A stretch of DNA of 64,000 nucleotides from JANQMY01 sp965227095 (GCA_965227095.1 CBDDFL010000003.1:97405-161404), one strand, 5' to 3'. Shown: positions 17,890 to 27,396, counted from the stretch's first letter. Program-made: numbers and translations. Notes: generated by a model not told the origin, from the sequence alone.

Positions 17890-18369
17890 CTAACCTTTCT
17901 CCCGCAGCAGGCGCGCTTTTTCCCGCTGCCAGGTCCGGTCTTTGTCGGTCTGGCGTTTGTCATGAAGCTTCTTGCCGACGGCCAAGGCGATCTGCACCTT
18001 TGCGATGCCCCGCTCATTGAAATAGAGCTTTAGGGGAATGAGCGTGCGACCCGACCGTTCAATGGACCCGATCAGCTTGGCAATTTGCTTTTTGTGCAGC
18101 AGCAATTTTCGCGGCCGCCGCGTTTCATGCTGAAACCGATTGGCCTGTGTGTATTCGGGGATGTAGCAGTTAAGCAGAAAGATCTCACCGTCCTGCTCGG
18201 CCGCGTAAGAGTCAGCCAAGCTTGCCTGCCCGCTTCTCAAGGACTTTACCTCTGAACCGGTGAGTTGGAGTCCCGCTTCGAAGGATTCCTCGATCGCGTA
18301 GTTGTGGCGCGCTTTTCGATTGTCAGAAACCACGCGGATCGCGGCGGTTTCGTCTGATTTTTTGGCCAT
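17890..18369 (-). CDS. smpB: SsrA-binding protein SmpB
   Basis: Binds tmRNA and carries it into stalled ribosomes for trans-translation. The 159-residue protein has NRKARHNYAIEESFEAGLQLTGSEVKSLR near the N-terminus (read in part), LLHKKQIAKLIG, and the C-terminal KLHDKRQTDKDRTWQREKAR tail that mimics an anticodon stem. It is 20 bases downstream of dapA. The tmRNA gene itself is not in the window. Confidence 0.96.
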   Translation of the reverse strand: MAKKSDETAAIRVVSDNRKARHNYAIEESFEAGLQLTGSEVKSLRSGQASLADSYAAEQDGEIFLLNCYIPEYTQANRFQHETRRPRKLLLHKKQIAKLIGSIERSGRTLIPLKLYFNERGIAKVQIALAVGKKLHDKRQTDKDRTWQREKARLLREKG

Positions 18370-18389
18370 AATCGTTGCTTGATGCGGGC

Positions 18390-19301
18390 CTAGAGCAGAC
18401 CCGCATCCGTTAGAGCTTGGCGCACGGCTTCTTTTGAAGACGGCGCGATTTCAGTCATGGGCAGCCGTGCGAAAGACGAGGCGAGGCCCAAAAGTTCTGC
18501 CGCATATTTGACTGGTCCGGGGCTCGACTCGCAAAACAACGCTGAATGAACCGGCATCAATCGATCTTGGATGGCCAACGCATCAGCATAGCGCCCTTCC
18601 AAACAAGCGGTTTGAAATTGGGCACACAAATCCGGAGCAATATTCGCCGTCACCGAAATACAGCCGTGCCCCCCATGGGCATTGAAGCCCAAGGCGGTAC
18701 CGTCTTCACCGGACAATTGGACGAAGTCGTTACCCATGGCCCGACGTTGCAAGGACACGCGCGTGAGATCGGCGGTGGCATCTTTGACCCCGATGACATT
18801 CGGGATTTCGGCGAGCCGCGCCATGGTCTCAACCGACATGTCGATGATCGAGCGGCCGGGAATATTATAAATAAATAGAGGCAAATCAGAGGCTTCAGCC
18901 ACTGCTTTAAAGTGCTCATACATGCCGGCTTGGGTCGGCTTGTTGTAATAGGGCGTCACCACCAAGGTCGCATCCGCGCCCGCCTTGGCCGCGTGTTCCG
19001 TCAAGCGGACAGCCTCTGCCGTGGAATTCGAACCCGTCCCGGCCATCACGGGCACACGGCCCGCCGCGGTTTCCACACACAGCTCCACAACCCGGTCATG
19101 TTCTTCATGACTGAGCGTCGGCGATTCGCCGGTTGTGCCGCATGGCACCAGCCCATGAGTGCCCTGTTCGATCTGCCATTCCACAAGTTTTCGGAACGCT
19201 TTTTCGTCAACCGACTTACCCCCATCTTGCGGGTTGAAAGGGGTGATCAGGGCCACAAAAGAGCCCCGGAAGCGGGTCGCTGTATCCGCCGCGGTTGACA
19301 T
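18390..19301 (-). CDS. dapA: 4-hydroxy-tetrahydrodipicolinate synthase
   Basis: First committed step of lysine/diaminopimelate synthesis: condenses pyruvate with aspartate semialdehyde. TIM-barrel protein of 303 residues. Schiff-base Lys173 lies in NVIGVKDATAD, the catalytic Tyr145 in LFIYNIPGR, and the substrate loop GTTGESPTLSHEEH is intact. The N-terminus carries about eight extra residues compared with E. coli. The dapA-smpB pair is common in Alphaproteobacteria. Confidence 0.95.
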   Translation of the reverse strand: MSTAADTATRFRGSFVALITPFNPQDGGKSVDEKAFRKLVEWQIEQGTHGLVPCGTTGESPTLSHEEHDRVVELCVETAAGRVPVMAGTGSNSTAEAVRLTEHAAKAGADATLVVTPYYNKPTQAGMYEHFKAVAEASDLPLFIYNIPGRSIIDMSVETMARLAEIPNVIGVKDATADLTRVSLQRRAMGNDFVQLSGEDGTALGFNAHGGHGCISVTANIAPDLCAQFQTACLEGRYADALAIQDRLMPVHSALFCESSPGPVKYAAELLGLASSFARLPMTEIAPSSKEAVRQALTDAGLL

Positions 19302-19647
19302 TGATCTTCTCCAAAATTGATGAGCGTTTCCAGGTGAAGTGCCAAAATCATCCTTGGCGGTTCACCGTCCGGAAATGCGTAAAACTAATACTTAGGGCAC
19401 TTTTGAAATCGTATAAAAACCAAAAGTATCCTGATGAAAAAAGGGGCCTGACCATAAGCTTGGTTTGACGCCTGTGCAAGGCGCCTGCGTTAACCAAAAA
19501 GCATTAATAATTCCAGCTGCTTAGCTTTTTTACGCCGGTAGCATCTTTACCATTCCCCTCCCTTAAAGGTATCCTTTCATCCCAACAGGGGGCCATTGTC
19601 TGCGTAGTCCAATTTTCGGTGACAATGGGTAGAGGACAGGTGTAGGC
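19302..19647. other. Intergenic region between dapA and the lytic transglycosylase
   Basis: About 350 bases, AT-richer than its neighbours, between divergent genes. It must hold both promoters. A TTGACG at 19465-19470 is the best -35-like box for the rightward gene, but I see no good -10 at the right distance. No RNA gene or large repeat is apparent. Confidence 0.5.
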
Positions 19648-22590
19648 GTGGTCGCTGCAGGGTCAGCACAGTGGGGTAAATTAAAACGCTCAGCGGCGTG
19701 TGCAACGCTTGCGATCTCACTGGCGTTTGGCGCGCCGGAAATCACTCCAACCGCCGTCGCCGCCACAAATCCCACCGAAACAAAATTCGCCCCCTACACC
19801 GAAACGCGCGTTCTAAGCCGCGCCGACGAAGACCAGTTGCGCGTGGCGCTTCAACACACGCGGCGGGGAAATTGGGCGGCGGCGAAATCCGCAGCGCGTC
19901 AAATCAAAGACGAAGATGCCGCCAAGATCGTCACTTGGATCTATTTGTTGGACAAAGACAGTGGCGCCCGCTTTGACGAGATAGTGCGGTTTATCGACAA
20001 GAACCCCACCTGGCCGCGCCAATTGCGCCTGTTGATTGCTGCTGAAAAAGCAATCCCCAAAGACATGTCCGCGGCCCAGATCATTACCTGGTTTGCCGGG
20101 CGCGAACCTTTGTCTGGTGAAGGCAAATACCGCCTTGGAAAAGCCCATCTTGAAGATGGCAATAAGACCTACGGCAAGAATTGGATTATCAAAGCGTGGA
20201 TCGAGCATGACTTCCGCTCCTCGCTGCGCAGTGAGATTTTGCGCAACCATGGTGACCTTCTGAAAGGCGAACCGCACGAGAAACGCCTAAGCCGCTTGTT
20301 GTGGGACCGGCAACGCGTTGCCGCGGCGGACATGTTGCCGTTGGTGAGCGAGGATCATAAAAAACTTGGCAAAGCCCGCGTTGCGTTGATGCGTGGCGAA
20401 GGCTCCATCGACAGTGCGGTTAGCGCCGTTCCTGAACATCTGCGAAACCATCCCGGTTTGCTTTACGACCAGGTTCAGTTCCTCCGTAAAAAAGAAGAAT
20501 TCGAAGAAGCCCGGGCCTTGCTGATCAGCACGGATTTCGACCCGACCGGTCTGGAGAACAAAGACAGCTGGTGGTCGTTGCGCCATCGTTTGGTCCGCAG
20601 CGCCATCGATGATTTGGATTATCAGAGCGCCTATCACTTGGCACGGGACCATGTGCAAACCGAAGGCCGCGGGTATGCGGAAGCTGAATGGCTGGCCGGT
20701 TGGATTGCCTTGCGCCAACTCGACAAGCCGACGGCCGCCCTCAAGCATTTCCAAAAACTCTATGCCAGCGTGCAAACGCCCGTTAGCCTCGCGCGCGCGA
20801 CCTACTGGGCTGGACGCGCGGCGGAAGCCTCTGACGACAAGGATCGCGCTAAACTGTTCTACGACTTGGCCGCGGCTTACCCCACCACATATTACGGCCA
20901 GCTTGCTGCTGAAAAAATCACCCAGGGCGATCTCATTCTGCGTTTGCCGGAAATTCCGGAAACAGACGATCAAGCCCTCCAGGCCTTCATGGATGAAGAG
21001 CTGGTGAAAGTCGTGCGCATCCTGAATAATCTGAAGCGTGGTAATTTGATGCAGTCGTTTCTGTATCACTTGGCGGATGAAGCCACCACGCTGGACCGCT
21101 ATACGATGTTGGGCAACCTGGCGAAGGAGCTTGGCCATCGCAGCTTTGCCTTGCGCATCGCTAAAAAAGCGCTCCGTAAAAACATCGTTCTGCCGCAACA
21201 TTCCTATCCGATCGTCAACATCCCGGATCTGCCAAATACAGCCAAACCTGCCGAACCCGCCTTGGTCTTGGGTCTGTCGCGGCAGGAAAGCGAATTTAAC
21301 GCAAAAGCCCGCAGCCCCGTGGGGGCCCGTGGTTTGATGCAGTTGATGCCCGGCACGGCGCGCATTGTCGCGAAGCAGCATAAACTTCAGTACCAGGAAA
21401 AATGGCTCACATCGAACCCCGCCTATAACGCGCAACTCGGCGCCGTCCATTTGGGCGACCTAATCGACGATTGGGATGGGTCGTATATACTGGCCTTGAT
21501 TTCCTACAATGCGGGCCCCGGCCGCGCACGCCGGTGGATTGAGGAATTCGGCGATCCGCGCTCTCCGGATATCGATCAGATCGACTGGGTGGAACGCATC
21601 CCCTATTCCGAAACGCGCAACTATGTGCAACGCGTTCTGGAAAACACTCAAGTCTACCGGGGACGTTTGGCCGGCGGTGACCGTCTGAACATTCCGATCA
21701 TTCTTGGCGCAGATCTGACGCGCACGACCCGGTCAAATCCGGTACCGCCCTATCACCAATTGGCCGGCCTGAAAACATCCGATGTGGATTTCCCCGATGA
21801 TATCGGCGCCGATTTGACGGAAGCAGGATATTATGAAAAGCCTGTGGACTTCGTTGCTGATCGGGAAGTGAACCCTGAAGACGATGACGCGTTGCCCAAG
21901 GCCGACGACAAGGCGACTGATGCGGAAGGCACCGATGTTGCCGCCCTTGACCTCACCCAGAGCGGAACCGCCAGTGACGCCTATTACGGCAATCAAACGG
22001 GATGGATCATCTCTCCGCGCCTAAAGCCGGGCATGAAGTTGCCGGACCTATCTGAGGGTGATGATGCGACGGGCGACATCGACGCTCAGACCGATGCGGA
22101 TATTGAGTTTGATGTCACCATGGCCGACCCGGATGATCCGCTTACAGAACAGCTGGACATGGGCACCAGCGTCGCCACCGATACGTCTTATTCAGAGTCC
22201 GATGCCGACAGTCCCGACAAAGGCGACATCATCGTCCCGGAAACCGAATTTTTCGGCAACACCAAGCAAGTCAGCCTATTGCCGCCCTTTGCCCTTGCGA
22301 AGCGGCCAGAGAAAAAGGCGGCGTCGGACGAGGCACAAGCGACCACATCCGCAAACAATTCGGATGCTCGGCAAACGGTCATTCTGCAATTAGATACGGG
22401 CCTGGTAGAGGATGCCGATGCGCGGGCGTCATCAGGTGCGGAAGCGGATTTTGATCCGGCGACGATCCCGTCTGGGTGTAAGCGGTTTTTGTTTGACGCG
22501 GACGGCAATGGTTTCTGCGCGGATGGACAACCGCAGCCGCAGGATCGGCAGGACGCAATCGACGCAGCCCTGCCGCCAAGCACCATGTAA
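19648..22590 (+). CDS. Soluble lytic murein transglycosylase (Slt) with long acidic C-terminal extension
   Basis: Exported peptidoglycan lyase that cleaves MurNAc-GlcNAc bonds with formation of 1,6-anhydro ends. After a signal peptide (about residues 1-38) comes a long alpha-superhelical U-domain, then the GH23 catalytic domain with Glu547 in LGLSRQESEFNAKARS, GLMQLMPGTA and ISYNAGPGRARRW. The catalytic domain ends near residue 690. The remaining roughly 290 residues are acidic and low in complexity, and finish with SGCKRFLFDADGNGFCADG, a Cys pair around a DxDGNG calcium-loop-like motif. At 980 residues it is far longer than the usual 640-700. Start is a GTG. Confidence 0.92.
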   Translation: MVAAGSAQWGKLKRSAACATLAISLAFGAPEITPTAVAATNPTETKFAPYTETRVLSRADEDQLRVALQHTRRGNWAAAKSAARQIKDEDAAKIVTWIYLLDKDSGARFDEIVRFIDKNPTWPRQLRLLIAAEKAIPKDMSAAQIITWFAGREPLSGEGKYRLGKAHLEDGNKTYGKNWIIKAWIEHDFRSSLRSEILRNHGDLLKGEPHEKRLSRLLWDRQRVAAADMLPLVSEDHKKLGKARVALMRGEGSIDSAVSAVPEHLRNHPGLLYDQVQFLRKKEEFEEARALLISTDFDPTGLENKDSWWSLRHRLVRSAIDDLDYQSAYHLARDHVQTEGRGYAEAEWLAGWIALRQLDKPTAALKHFQKLYASVQTPVSLARATYWAGRAAEASDDKDRAKLFYDLAAAYPTTYYGQLAAEKITQGDLILRLPEIPETDDQALQAFMDEELVKVVRILNNLKRGNLMQSFLYHLADEATTLDRYTMLGNLAKELGHRSFALRIAKKALRKNIVLPQHSYPIVNIPDLPNTAKPAEPALVLGLSRQESEFNAKARSPVGARGLMQLMPGTARIVAKQHKLQYQEKWLTSNPAYNAQLGAVHLGDLIDDWDGSYILALISYNAGPGRARRWIEEFGDPRSPDIDQIDWVERIPYSETRNYVQRVLENTQVYRGRLAGGDRLNIPIILGADLTRTTRSNPVPPYHQLAGLKTSDVDFPDDIGADLTEAGYYEKPVDFVADREVNPEDDDALPKADDKATDAEGTDVAALDLTQSGTASDAYYGNQTGWIISPRLKPGMKLPDLSEGDDATGDIDAQTDADIEFDVTMADPDDPLTEQLDMGTSVATDTSYSESDADSPDKGDIIVPETEFFGNTKQVSLLPPFALAKRPEKKAASDEAQATTSANNSDARQTVILQLDTGLVEDADARASSGAEADFDPATIPSGCKRFLFDADGNGFCADGQPQPQDRQDAIDAALPPSTM

Positions 22591-22617
22591 CTGTTGTGAT
22601 TCCGAGCGACGCGCCGG

Positions 22618-23424
22618 TTAGTGAACCGTTGCTTCGGGATCGGGTCCGCCAAACATGGCCTGTAACCGTTCCATCGCATCGCCGTCACTGAAGCAGCGTT
22701 CAAGTGACTCTGGTCCGGCATCAACAGCTGCCTGAAACCCATCTTCAATCGACCGGTTGAGCAGCCCCTTTAGCTCCGCCAACGCGACCGGCGATAATGT
22801 GCACAGATGCTCCACCAATTGTTCGACCGTAGGCCGGAATTCGTCCGGTTGGATCACATTGGTTACAAGGCCCAGCATGAATGCCCGTTCCGCCGAGATG
22901 ATCCCGCCCGTGAGGCATAAGGCGCGCGCCGGCCCCGCGCCGATCAGTTGCGTCAGACGCCCGACGGCGCTGCCGCCCGGTACCAAGCCCACATTCACGC
23001 CCGGCAGGCCGAACCGCGCATCCGCGCGGGCAAACCGAATGTCGCAGTGAAGCGCCAATTCGAACCCCGCCCCGATACACGCGCCTTTAATGGCGCCGAT
23101 GATCGGTTTGGATAAATGCGCCAAGCGCTCGCAGACCCGCCGTTGCTTTTCGGCCATCAGTTTGGCTTCCGGCGGTGTCAGTGTTGCCAGCTGATTGAGA
23201 TCAGCGCCGACGCTAAAGGAGTCGTCGCCGGCTCCGGTGAGAACGGCGACAGATGTGGCCGGGTCCCGTTCGATTCGGTCGAGCGCCCAGATGATGCCAT
23301 CGCGCACCTCATCATTCACCGCATTGTTTTCATCCGGGCGATTGATGACGATAACCGCCGCCGGCCCAAACTGATGGACCATAACCGGTTCTAAACTCTT
23401 GGCTTCTTCTTCGATGGGAATCAT
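22618..23424 (-). CDS. Enoyl-CoA hydratase/isomerase family protein lacking one catalytic Glu
   Basis: Crotonase-fold protein of 268 residues. The oxyanion-hole segments FSVGADLNQLA and IKGACIGAGFELALHCDI are present and Glu122 (equivalent to Glu144 of rat mitochondrial hydratase) is kept. The second catalytic Glu, twenty residues later, is Gly142 (FGLPGVNVG instead of the usual LPE). It may therefore act as an isomerase, a hydrolase or a hydratase with altered mechanism. Convergent with the transglycosylase gene. Confidence 0.87.
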   Translation of the reverse strand: MIPIEEEAKSLEPVMVHQFGPAAVIVINRPDENNAVNDEVRDGIIWALDRIERDPATSVAVLTGAGDDSFSVGADLNQLATLTPPEAKLMAEKQRRVCERLAHLSKPIIGAIKGACIGAGFELALHCDIRFARADARFGLPGVNVGLVPGGSAVGRLTQLIGAGPARALCLTGGIISAERAFMLGLVTNVIQPDEFRPTVEQLVEHLCTLSPVALAELKGLLNRSIEDGFQAAVDAGPESLERCFSDGDAMERLQAMFGGPDPEATVH

Positions 23425-23673
23425 ACGCAGATTTCACTCCGAGACAGTTGGCGGGCCCTTCATTTCAGACCTATGCCATTTTTGGGGACTGGCAACACAC
23501 CGTTTCCCGGGCGCGACCATATCACCTTTTTTGGGAATGCAAGATCGACCTCGCGCCCCCACGGCACTTTGGGCCAAAATCCCAAGCTTTGGAACGATTC
23601 AAACGGAAACTCCCCTTTTCCGTGTAAAATCGAATGACTATATCTTGAAAGTGCGTCAACGAATTCCCACTTA

Positions 23674-23691
23674 TGTATACAAATGTATACA
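23674..23691. promoter_or_regulatory. Candidate operator TGTATAC-AAAT-GTATACA before the RHH-PspA-flotillin operon
   Basis: Perfect seven-base arms TGTATAC / GTATACA around AAAT, ending 11 bases before the start codon of the RHH gene and touching its ribosome site (GGGAGAGGG). The core TATACAAAYGTATA recurs downstream of the operon at 27426-27441. The likely ligand is the RHH protein encoded by the first gene (inference), which would give autorepression. Confidence 0.6.
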
Positions 23692-23702
23692 GGGAGAGGG
23701 AA

Positions 23703-24221
23703 ATGAAATCAGTTCCGGTGAGCGTGCGCGTTTCACCCGAAGACGCCGAATTCATCGCGTCACTCAAAATCGAAGATGCCGTCACCCCCAGCGACAAAAT
23801 ACGGGCGCTCATCAAGCGGGCGCGTCTGCTTGAAAGCCGGGAAAAAAGCTATGAAGGCGCCTTGTCGAGTTTTCAGGCGCAGTTCAGAGCCGTGCTTAAT
23901 CAGCTGGCGCAGCACGAAGACCAGGAAAACCTGCATTCAGAGCTTGTCCGGCTGTTTCTCGACTGGCTGGTGGAAGCGGATGCATATGCTGCCGCGCCCC
24001 CAATGACCAGTGACGCCAAGACGCGCGCGGCCGACTTAAAACGTTTTGAGTACGGTGTCATGGAACGTACGCTAAGGTTGTGCGAGACTGTTATACGCCT
24101 TGGAATCACAAAGGTCGCTCCCTGCTACGACCCCGACATTGTCTCTGACAATATCGACCGCGTTCTCGACTTATCCGCAGTTGTCTCTGCATCCCGCACA
24201 CGAAAGGAGAAATCTAAATGA
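23703..24221 (+). CDS. Ribbon-helix-helix DNA-binding protein heading the PspA-flotillin operon
   Basis: Protein of 172 residues. The first 45 residues (KSVPVSVRVSPEDAEFIA, then SDKIRALIKRA) read as a beta strand plus two helices, as in MetJ/Arc-type repressors; the rest is helical and unrecognised, perhaps an effector or dimerisation part. The ATG used has the strong ribosome site GGGAGAGGG, and the frame is open ten codons further upstream through the palindrome. Its stop overlaps the pspA-like start by ATGA, so it is translationally coupled to the membrane-stress genes. I infer a local repressor acting at the palindrome just upstream. Confidence 0.75.
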   Translation: MKSVPVSVRVSPEDAEFIASLKIEDAVTPSDKIRALIKRARLLESREKSYEGALSSFQAQFRAVLNQLAQHEDQENLHSELVRLFLDWLVEADAYAAAPPMTSDAKTRAADLKRFEYGVMERTLRLCETVIRLGITKVAPCYDPDIVSDNIDRVLDLSAVVSASRTRKEKSK

Positions 24222-24901
24222 CGGAATCTCTCACCAGCCGCGTTGGCCGCCTCATCACCGGAAGCGTGAATGCGCTTGTGGATGCGCTTGAAAACGCGTC
24301 CCCCGAAACCGTGATGGAACAAGCGGTGCGCGAATTGGACGGCACCATCGATGACGTGCGCAGCGAGCTTGGCAAAGTGATCGCCAACAAACATCTCGCC
24401 ACCAAAAAACTGGCGGAGAAAAATTCGGCCCACGAAAAACTGTCCCAACAAATTGAGTTGGCCTTTTCCGAGAAACGAGACGATTTGGCGGAGGCCGCCG
24501 TGTCCACGCAGCTCGACATTGAAGCGCAGATCCCGGTGCTGGAACAGACCATCGCCGAGTGTGCGGAAAGCGAAAACGAGCTGAACGGGTACATCAACGC
24601 TCTGCAAGCCAAGAAGCGCGAAATGCGCGATGACCTGAAAGCCTTTGTGGACAGCCGCAAAAAAGCCCCGACCGGTGAAACCGGCACCGAGGCGGCAGCC
24701 CCCGCCGGCCAGCGCATCACAGCCGCGGCTGAAAAAGCCATCGAAGCGTTTGACCGAACCATGGAAACCCAGACCGGCGTTGCGGGCGATGCGGCCCCGC
24801 TTGCCAATTCAAAACAATTGGCGGAACTCGATGCCTTATCGCGCACCAACCGCGTGAAGGAACGTTTGGCGGCATTGAAGAGCCAACATTCCGGCTCTTA
24901 A
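24218..24901 (+). CDS. PspA/IM30 family membrane-stress protein
   Basis: ESCRT-III-like coiled-coil protein of 227 residues that would bind the inner face of a stressed membrane and oligomerise. It opens with a conserved amphipathic start (SRVGRLITGSVNALVDALENASPETVMEQAVREL, read in part) and continues as a long helical hairpin (about residues 25-145). A less conserved tail includes an Ala/Pro-rich linker. No PspBC or PspF genes are adjacent; instead it is grouped with a YqiJ-like protein and flotillin, as in the E. coli yjf/yqi type arrangements. Confidence 0.88.
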   Translation: MTESLTSRVGRLITGSVNALVDALENASPETVMEQAVRELDGTIDDVRSELGKVIANKHLATKKLAEKNSAHEKLSQQIELAFSEKRDDLAEAAVSTQLDIEAQIPVLEQTIAECAESENELNGYINALQAKKREMRDDLKAFVDSRKKAPTGETGTEAAAPAGQRITAAAEKAIEAFDRTMETQTGVAGDAAPLANSKQLAELDALSRTNRVKERLAALKSQHSGS

Positions 24902-24938
24902 GGGCTGCTTTTGGCCGCAACAATATGGGAGGGATTGA

Positions 24939-25637
24939 ATGATCGACTTTCTTCTGTTGCCGCAGAACCAGGTCTTCACCTTTGCCCTGGGTCTGATGGT
25001 CGCGATCGTCACGCTTGAGTTTGTAAGCCTGCTCATCGGTCTTGGCTTATCGGACGTGTTGGATCAGGTGATGCCCGATATTGACGTGGATGTAGACGCC
25101 GATATCGACGCTGACTTGGACACGGATTTGAGCGGCGCCGGAGGGTCTTTCGCGCAAATCCTGTCCTGGATGAATGTGGGCCGCGTGCCCGTGCTTATGC
25201 TGTTGCTCATCTTTCTGAGCTCATTTGGCTTGTGCGGATTGTTCGCTCAAAGACTAATGATCAGCAGCACAGGCTTCGCCCTGCCCGCCGTGTTCCTGTC
25301 CGTGCCGGCCTTTATTGCCGCGATCTTCAGTGTACGTGTCGGCGGCAAGGCTGTAGCCCGCGTGATGCCGAAGGAAGAAACAAGTGCGGTCTCTGAAAAA
25401 ACCTTTATCGGCCGCACCGCCACCATCGTGCTTGGCACCGCGGCAAAAGGAGACGCGGCCCAAGCCAAGCTGGAAGATGCGTTCAAGCAAACCCACTACA
25501 TTTTGGTGGAGCCAGACAATGCAACTGAAACCCTGCCCGAGGGAGCTGACGTCCTCATCGTGCGTCAGGAAGGCACCGTGTTCTTCGCCATCAAGAACAC
25601 GCACCCCTCCCTCACCCCAGACGCCCGCTCATCCTGA
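24939..25637 (+). CDS. YqiJ-like membrane protein with OB-fold (NfeD-like) tail
   Basis: Inner-membrane protein of 232 residues. Hydrophobic segments near residues 10-35, 83-103 and 108-132 surround an acidic loop rich in Asp-Val-Asp repeats (DIDVDVDADIDADLDTDL). The C-terminal 80 residues (FIGRTATIVLGTAAKG, ILVEPD, DVLIVRQEGTVFFAI) look like the OB domain of the YqiJ/NfeD group. These proteins are obligate partners of flotillins, and the flotillin gene follows 26 bases later. Confidence 0.85.
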   Translation: MIDFLLLPQNQVFTFALGLMVAIVTLEFVSLLIGLGLSDVLDQVMPDIDVDVDADIDADLDTDLSGAGGSFAQILSWMNVGRVPVLMLLLIFLSSFGLCGLFAQRLMISSTGFALPAVFLSVPAFIAAIFSVRVGGKAVARVMPKEETSAVSEKTFIGRTATIVLGTAAKGDAAQAKLEDAFKQTHYILVEPDNATETLPEGADVLIVRQEGTVFFAIKNTHPSLTPDARSS

Positions 25638-25663
25638 GGGGCTAAACAAGGAGGAATACCCTT

Positions 25664-27361
25664 ATGGACATACTCGCCATTGGCATTCTGATATTTTTAG
25701 CATTCGGATTGCTCATGATCATTGCGCGGCTTTACCGGCGCGCGTCGAAAGAAATCTCCTATGTCCGCACAGGTTTTGGCGGTCAGAAGGTCATCATGAA
25801 TGGCGGCTCGCTGGTCTTACCCGTGCTGCACGAAATCATCCCGGTCAACATGAACACGTTGCGCCTGGAAGTACGCCGCAACAATGAGCAAGCACTGATT
25901 ACCCGTGACCGGATGCGCGTGGACGTGCAAGCAGAGTTTTATGTGCGCGTGAAGCCCACCGCGGAAGCCATAGCGGACGCCGCCCAAACCTTAGGTCACC
26001 GCACCATGCAGCCGGGCGAATTGAAAAACCTGATCGAAGGTAAGTTTGTGGATGCCCTGCGCTCCGTCGCGGCTGAAATGGCCATGGAAGAATTGCACGA
26101 GCAGCGCTCTGACTTCGTCTTGAAAGTGCAGCAAGTGGTCTCCGAAGACTTGCTGAAAAACGGTCTCGAGTTGGAATCCGTGTCGCTCACCGGCCTCGAC
26201 CAAACCGGTATGGAATTCTTTAATCCCAATAACGCGTTTGACGCGGAAGGCCTGACGCGCCTGACCGACGAAATCGAACGGCGCCGCAAGATCCGCAACG
26301 ATATCGAGCAGGACACGCAAGTGCAGATCCGCGAAAAAAATCTGGATGCGGAACGTCAGAAGCTGCAGATCGGCCGTGAAGAAGAATATGCCCGGCTTGC
26401 TCAAGAGCGCGAAATCGAAGTGCGCCGCGCCAGCCAAAAAGCTGAGATTGCGCAAGAACAGGCGGAAAAAGAACAGGCCGCGGAACAAGCCAAGATCATG
26501 GCGGCACAGCAAGTTCAGCAATCCCAAATCACGTCCGAACTGGCCGTGGAACAAGAGCGCATCGACAAACAGCGTGCCGTGGAAACCCAAGACGTGGACC
26601 GCCTAAAAGCCGTGGAACTGGCCGAACAAGACCGCGCCATCGCCATCGCGGAAAAGTCGAAGGCTCAATCTGAAGCCCAAGAACAAGCGGACTATGCGCG
26701 CGCCAAAGCCGTGCAAGCCGAAGAAGCGGTGAAGACCTCACGCGATACGGAAGCGGCCAATCGTGAAAAGGAAATCGAGTTGATTGAAGCGGCCAAAAAC
26801 GCCGAACGCGAAGCCATAAAGGTGAAGGTGGGAGCGGAAGCCGAAAAAGCCGCCGCCGCCGACCAAGCCGAAGCCATTCGCCTGGAAGCCTCAGGTGAGG
26901 CGGAAGCCGAAAAACTAAAAGCGGCCGCCGCCGAAATCCGCTATGCGGTGGAAGCCGAAGGTAAGCGCGCTATCAACGAAGCTGCCAACGTATTGTCGCA
27001 CGAACAGATCGCCATGCAGGTGAAGCTGGAGCTGCTGCAGAAGATCGAAGGTGTCTTGCGCGAAAGCGTGAAGCCGATGGAACACATCGACAGCATCAAG
27101 ATCGTCCAGGTAGAAGGGCTAAACGGTGCCGGCGGCAATGGCGGGCATTATGTGAACGGCGCCGCGGACGGTGCCGGCATACCGCTTGCCAATGGCAACG
27201 GAAACGCCAACCTGGCGGACCAAGTGGTGAACAGCGCCCTTCGCTATCGCGCTCAGGCCCCCCTGGTGGATAGCCTTCTTAAAGAGGTCGGTCTGTCAAG
27301 CGATGATCTAAACGGTCTTATAGATCCGTTGCACGAAGATGGCGACGAAAAGCACCACTAA
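25664..27361 (+). CDS. Flotillin-like protein (YqiK type)
   Basis: Membrane-microdomain scaffold of 565 residues. A single N-terminal transmembrane helix (about residues 3-22) is followed by an SPFH/band-7 domain (GFGGQKVIMNGGSLVLPVLHEIIPV onward, read in part) and then about 250 residues of Glu/Ala/Lys-rich coiled coil with EAEKLKAAAAEIRYAVEAEG. A Gly/Asn-rich stretch precedes the short C-terminal helix. Flotillins oligomerise into cages that organise lipid domains. As last gene of the RHH-PspA-YqiJ-flotillin operon it is probably induced together with PspA under envelope stress. Confidence 0.9.
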   Translation: MDILAIGILIFLAFGLLMIIARLYRRASKEISYVRTGFGGQKVIMNGGSLVLPVLHEIIPVNMNTLRLEVRRNNEQALITRDRMRVDVQAEFYVRVKPTAEAIADAAQTLGHRTMQPGELKNLIEGKFVDALRSVAAEMAMEELHEQRSDFVLKVQQVVSEDLLKNGLELESVSLTGLDQTGMEFFNPNNAFDAEGLTRLTDEIERRRKIRNDIEQDTQVQIREKNLDAERQKLQIGREEEYARLAQEREIEVRRASQKAEIAQEQAEKEQAAEQAKIMAAQQVQQSQITSELAVEQERIDKQRAVETQDVDRLKAVELAEQDRAIAIAEKSKAQSEAQEQADYARAKAVQAEEAVKTSRDTEAANREKEIELIEAAKNAEREAIKVKVGAEAEKAAAADQAEAIRLEASGEAEAEKLKAAAAEIRYAVEAEGKRAINEAANVLSHEQIAMQVKLELLQKIEGVLRESVKPMEHIDSIKIVQVEGLNGAGGNGGHYVNGAADGAGIPLANGNGNANLADQVVNSALRYRAQAPLVDSLLKEVGLSSDDLNGLIDPLHEDGDEKHH

Positions 27362-27369
27362 GAAAAGCA

Positions 27370-27396
27370 ACGGCCGGTGGTCCGCCCACCGGCCGT
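27370..27396 (+). terminator. Strong hairpin after the flotillin operon
   Basis: Arms ACGGCCGGTGG and CCACCGGCCGT (11 bp, perfect) enclose TCCGC, nine bases after the flotillin stop. There is no clear T-run on the 3' side, so it may end transcription with Rho or protect the 3' end. Confidence 0.6.

Noticed and set aside
20287..21450. 387-codon frame antisense to the lytic transglycosylase
   Set aside because: It is fully inside a well-supported gene, rich in His/Arg/Gln/Phe, and has no ribosome site or domain.
23641..23673. Sigma-54 promoter upstream of the PspA operon
   Set aside because: PspA genes often use sigma-54, but no GG-N10-GC element was found; only a weak TTGAAA is present.
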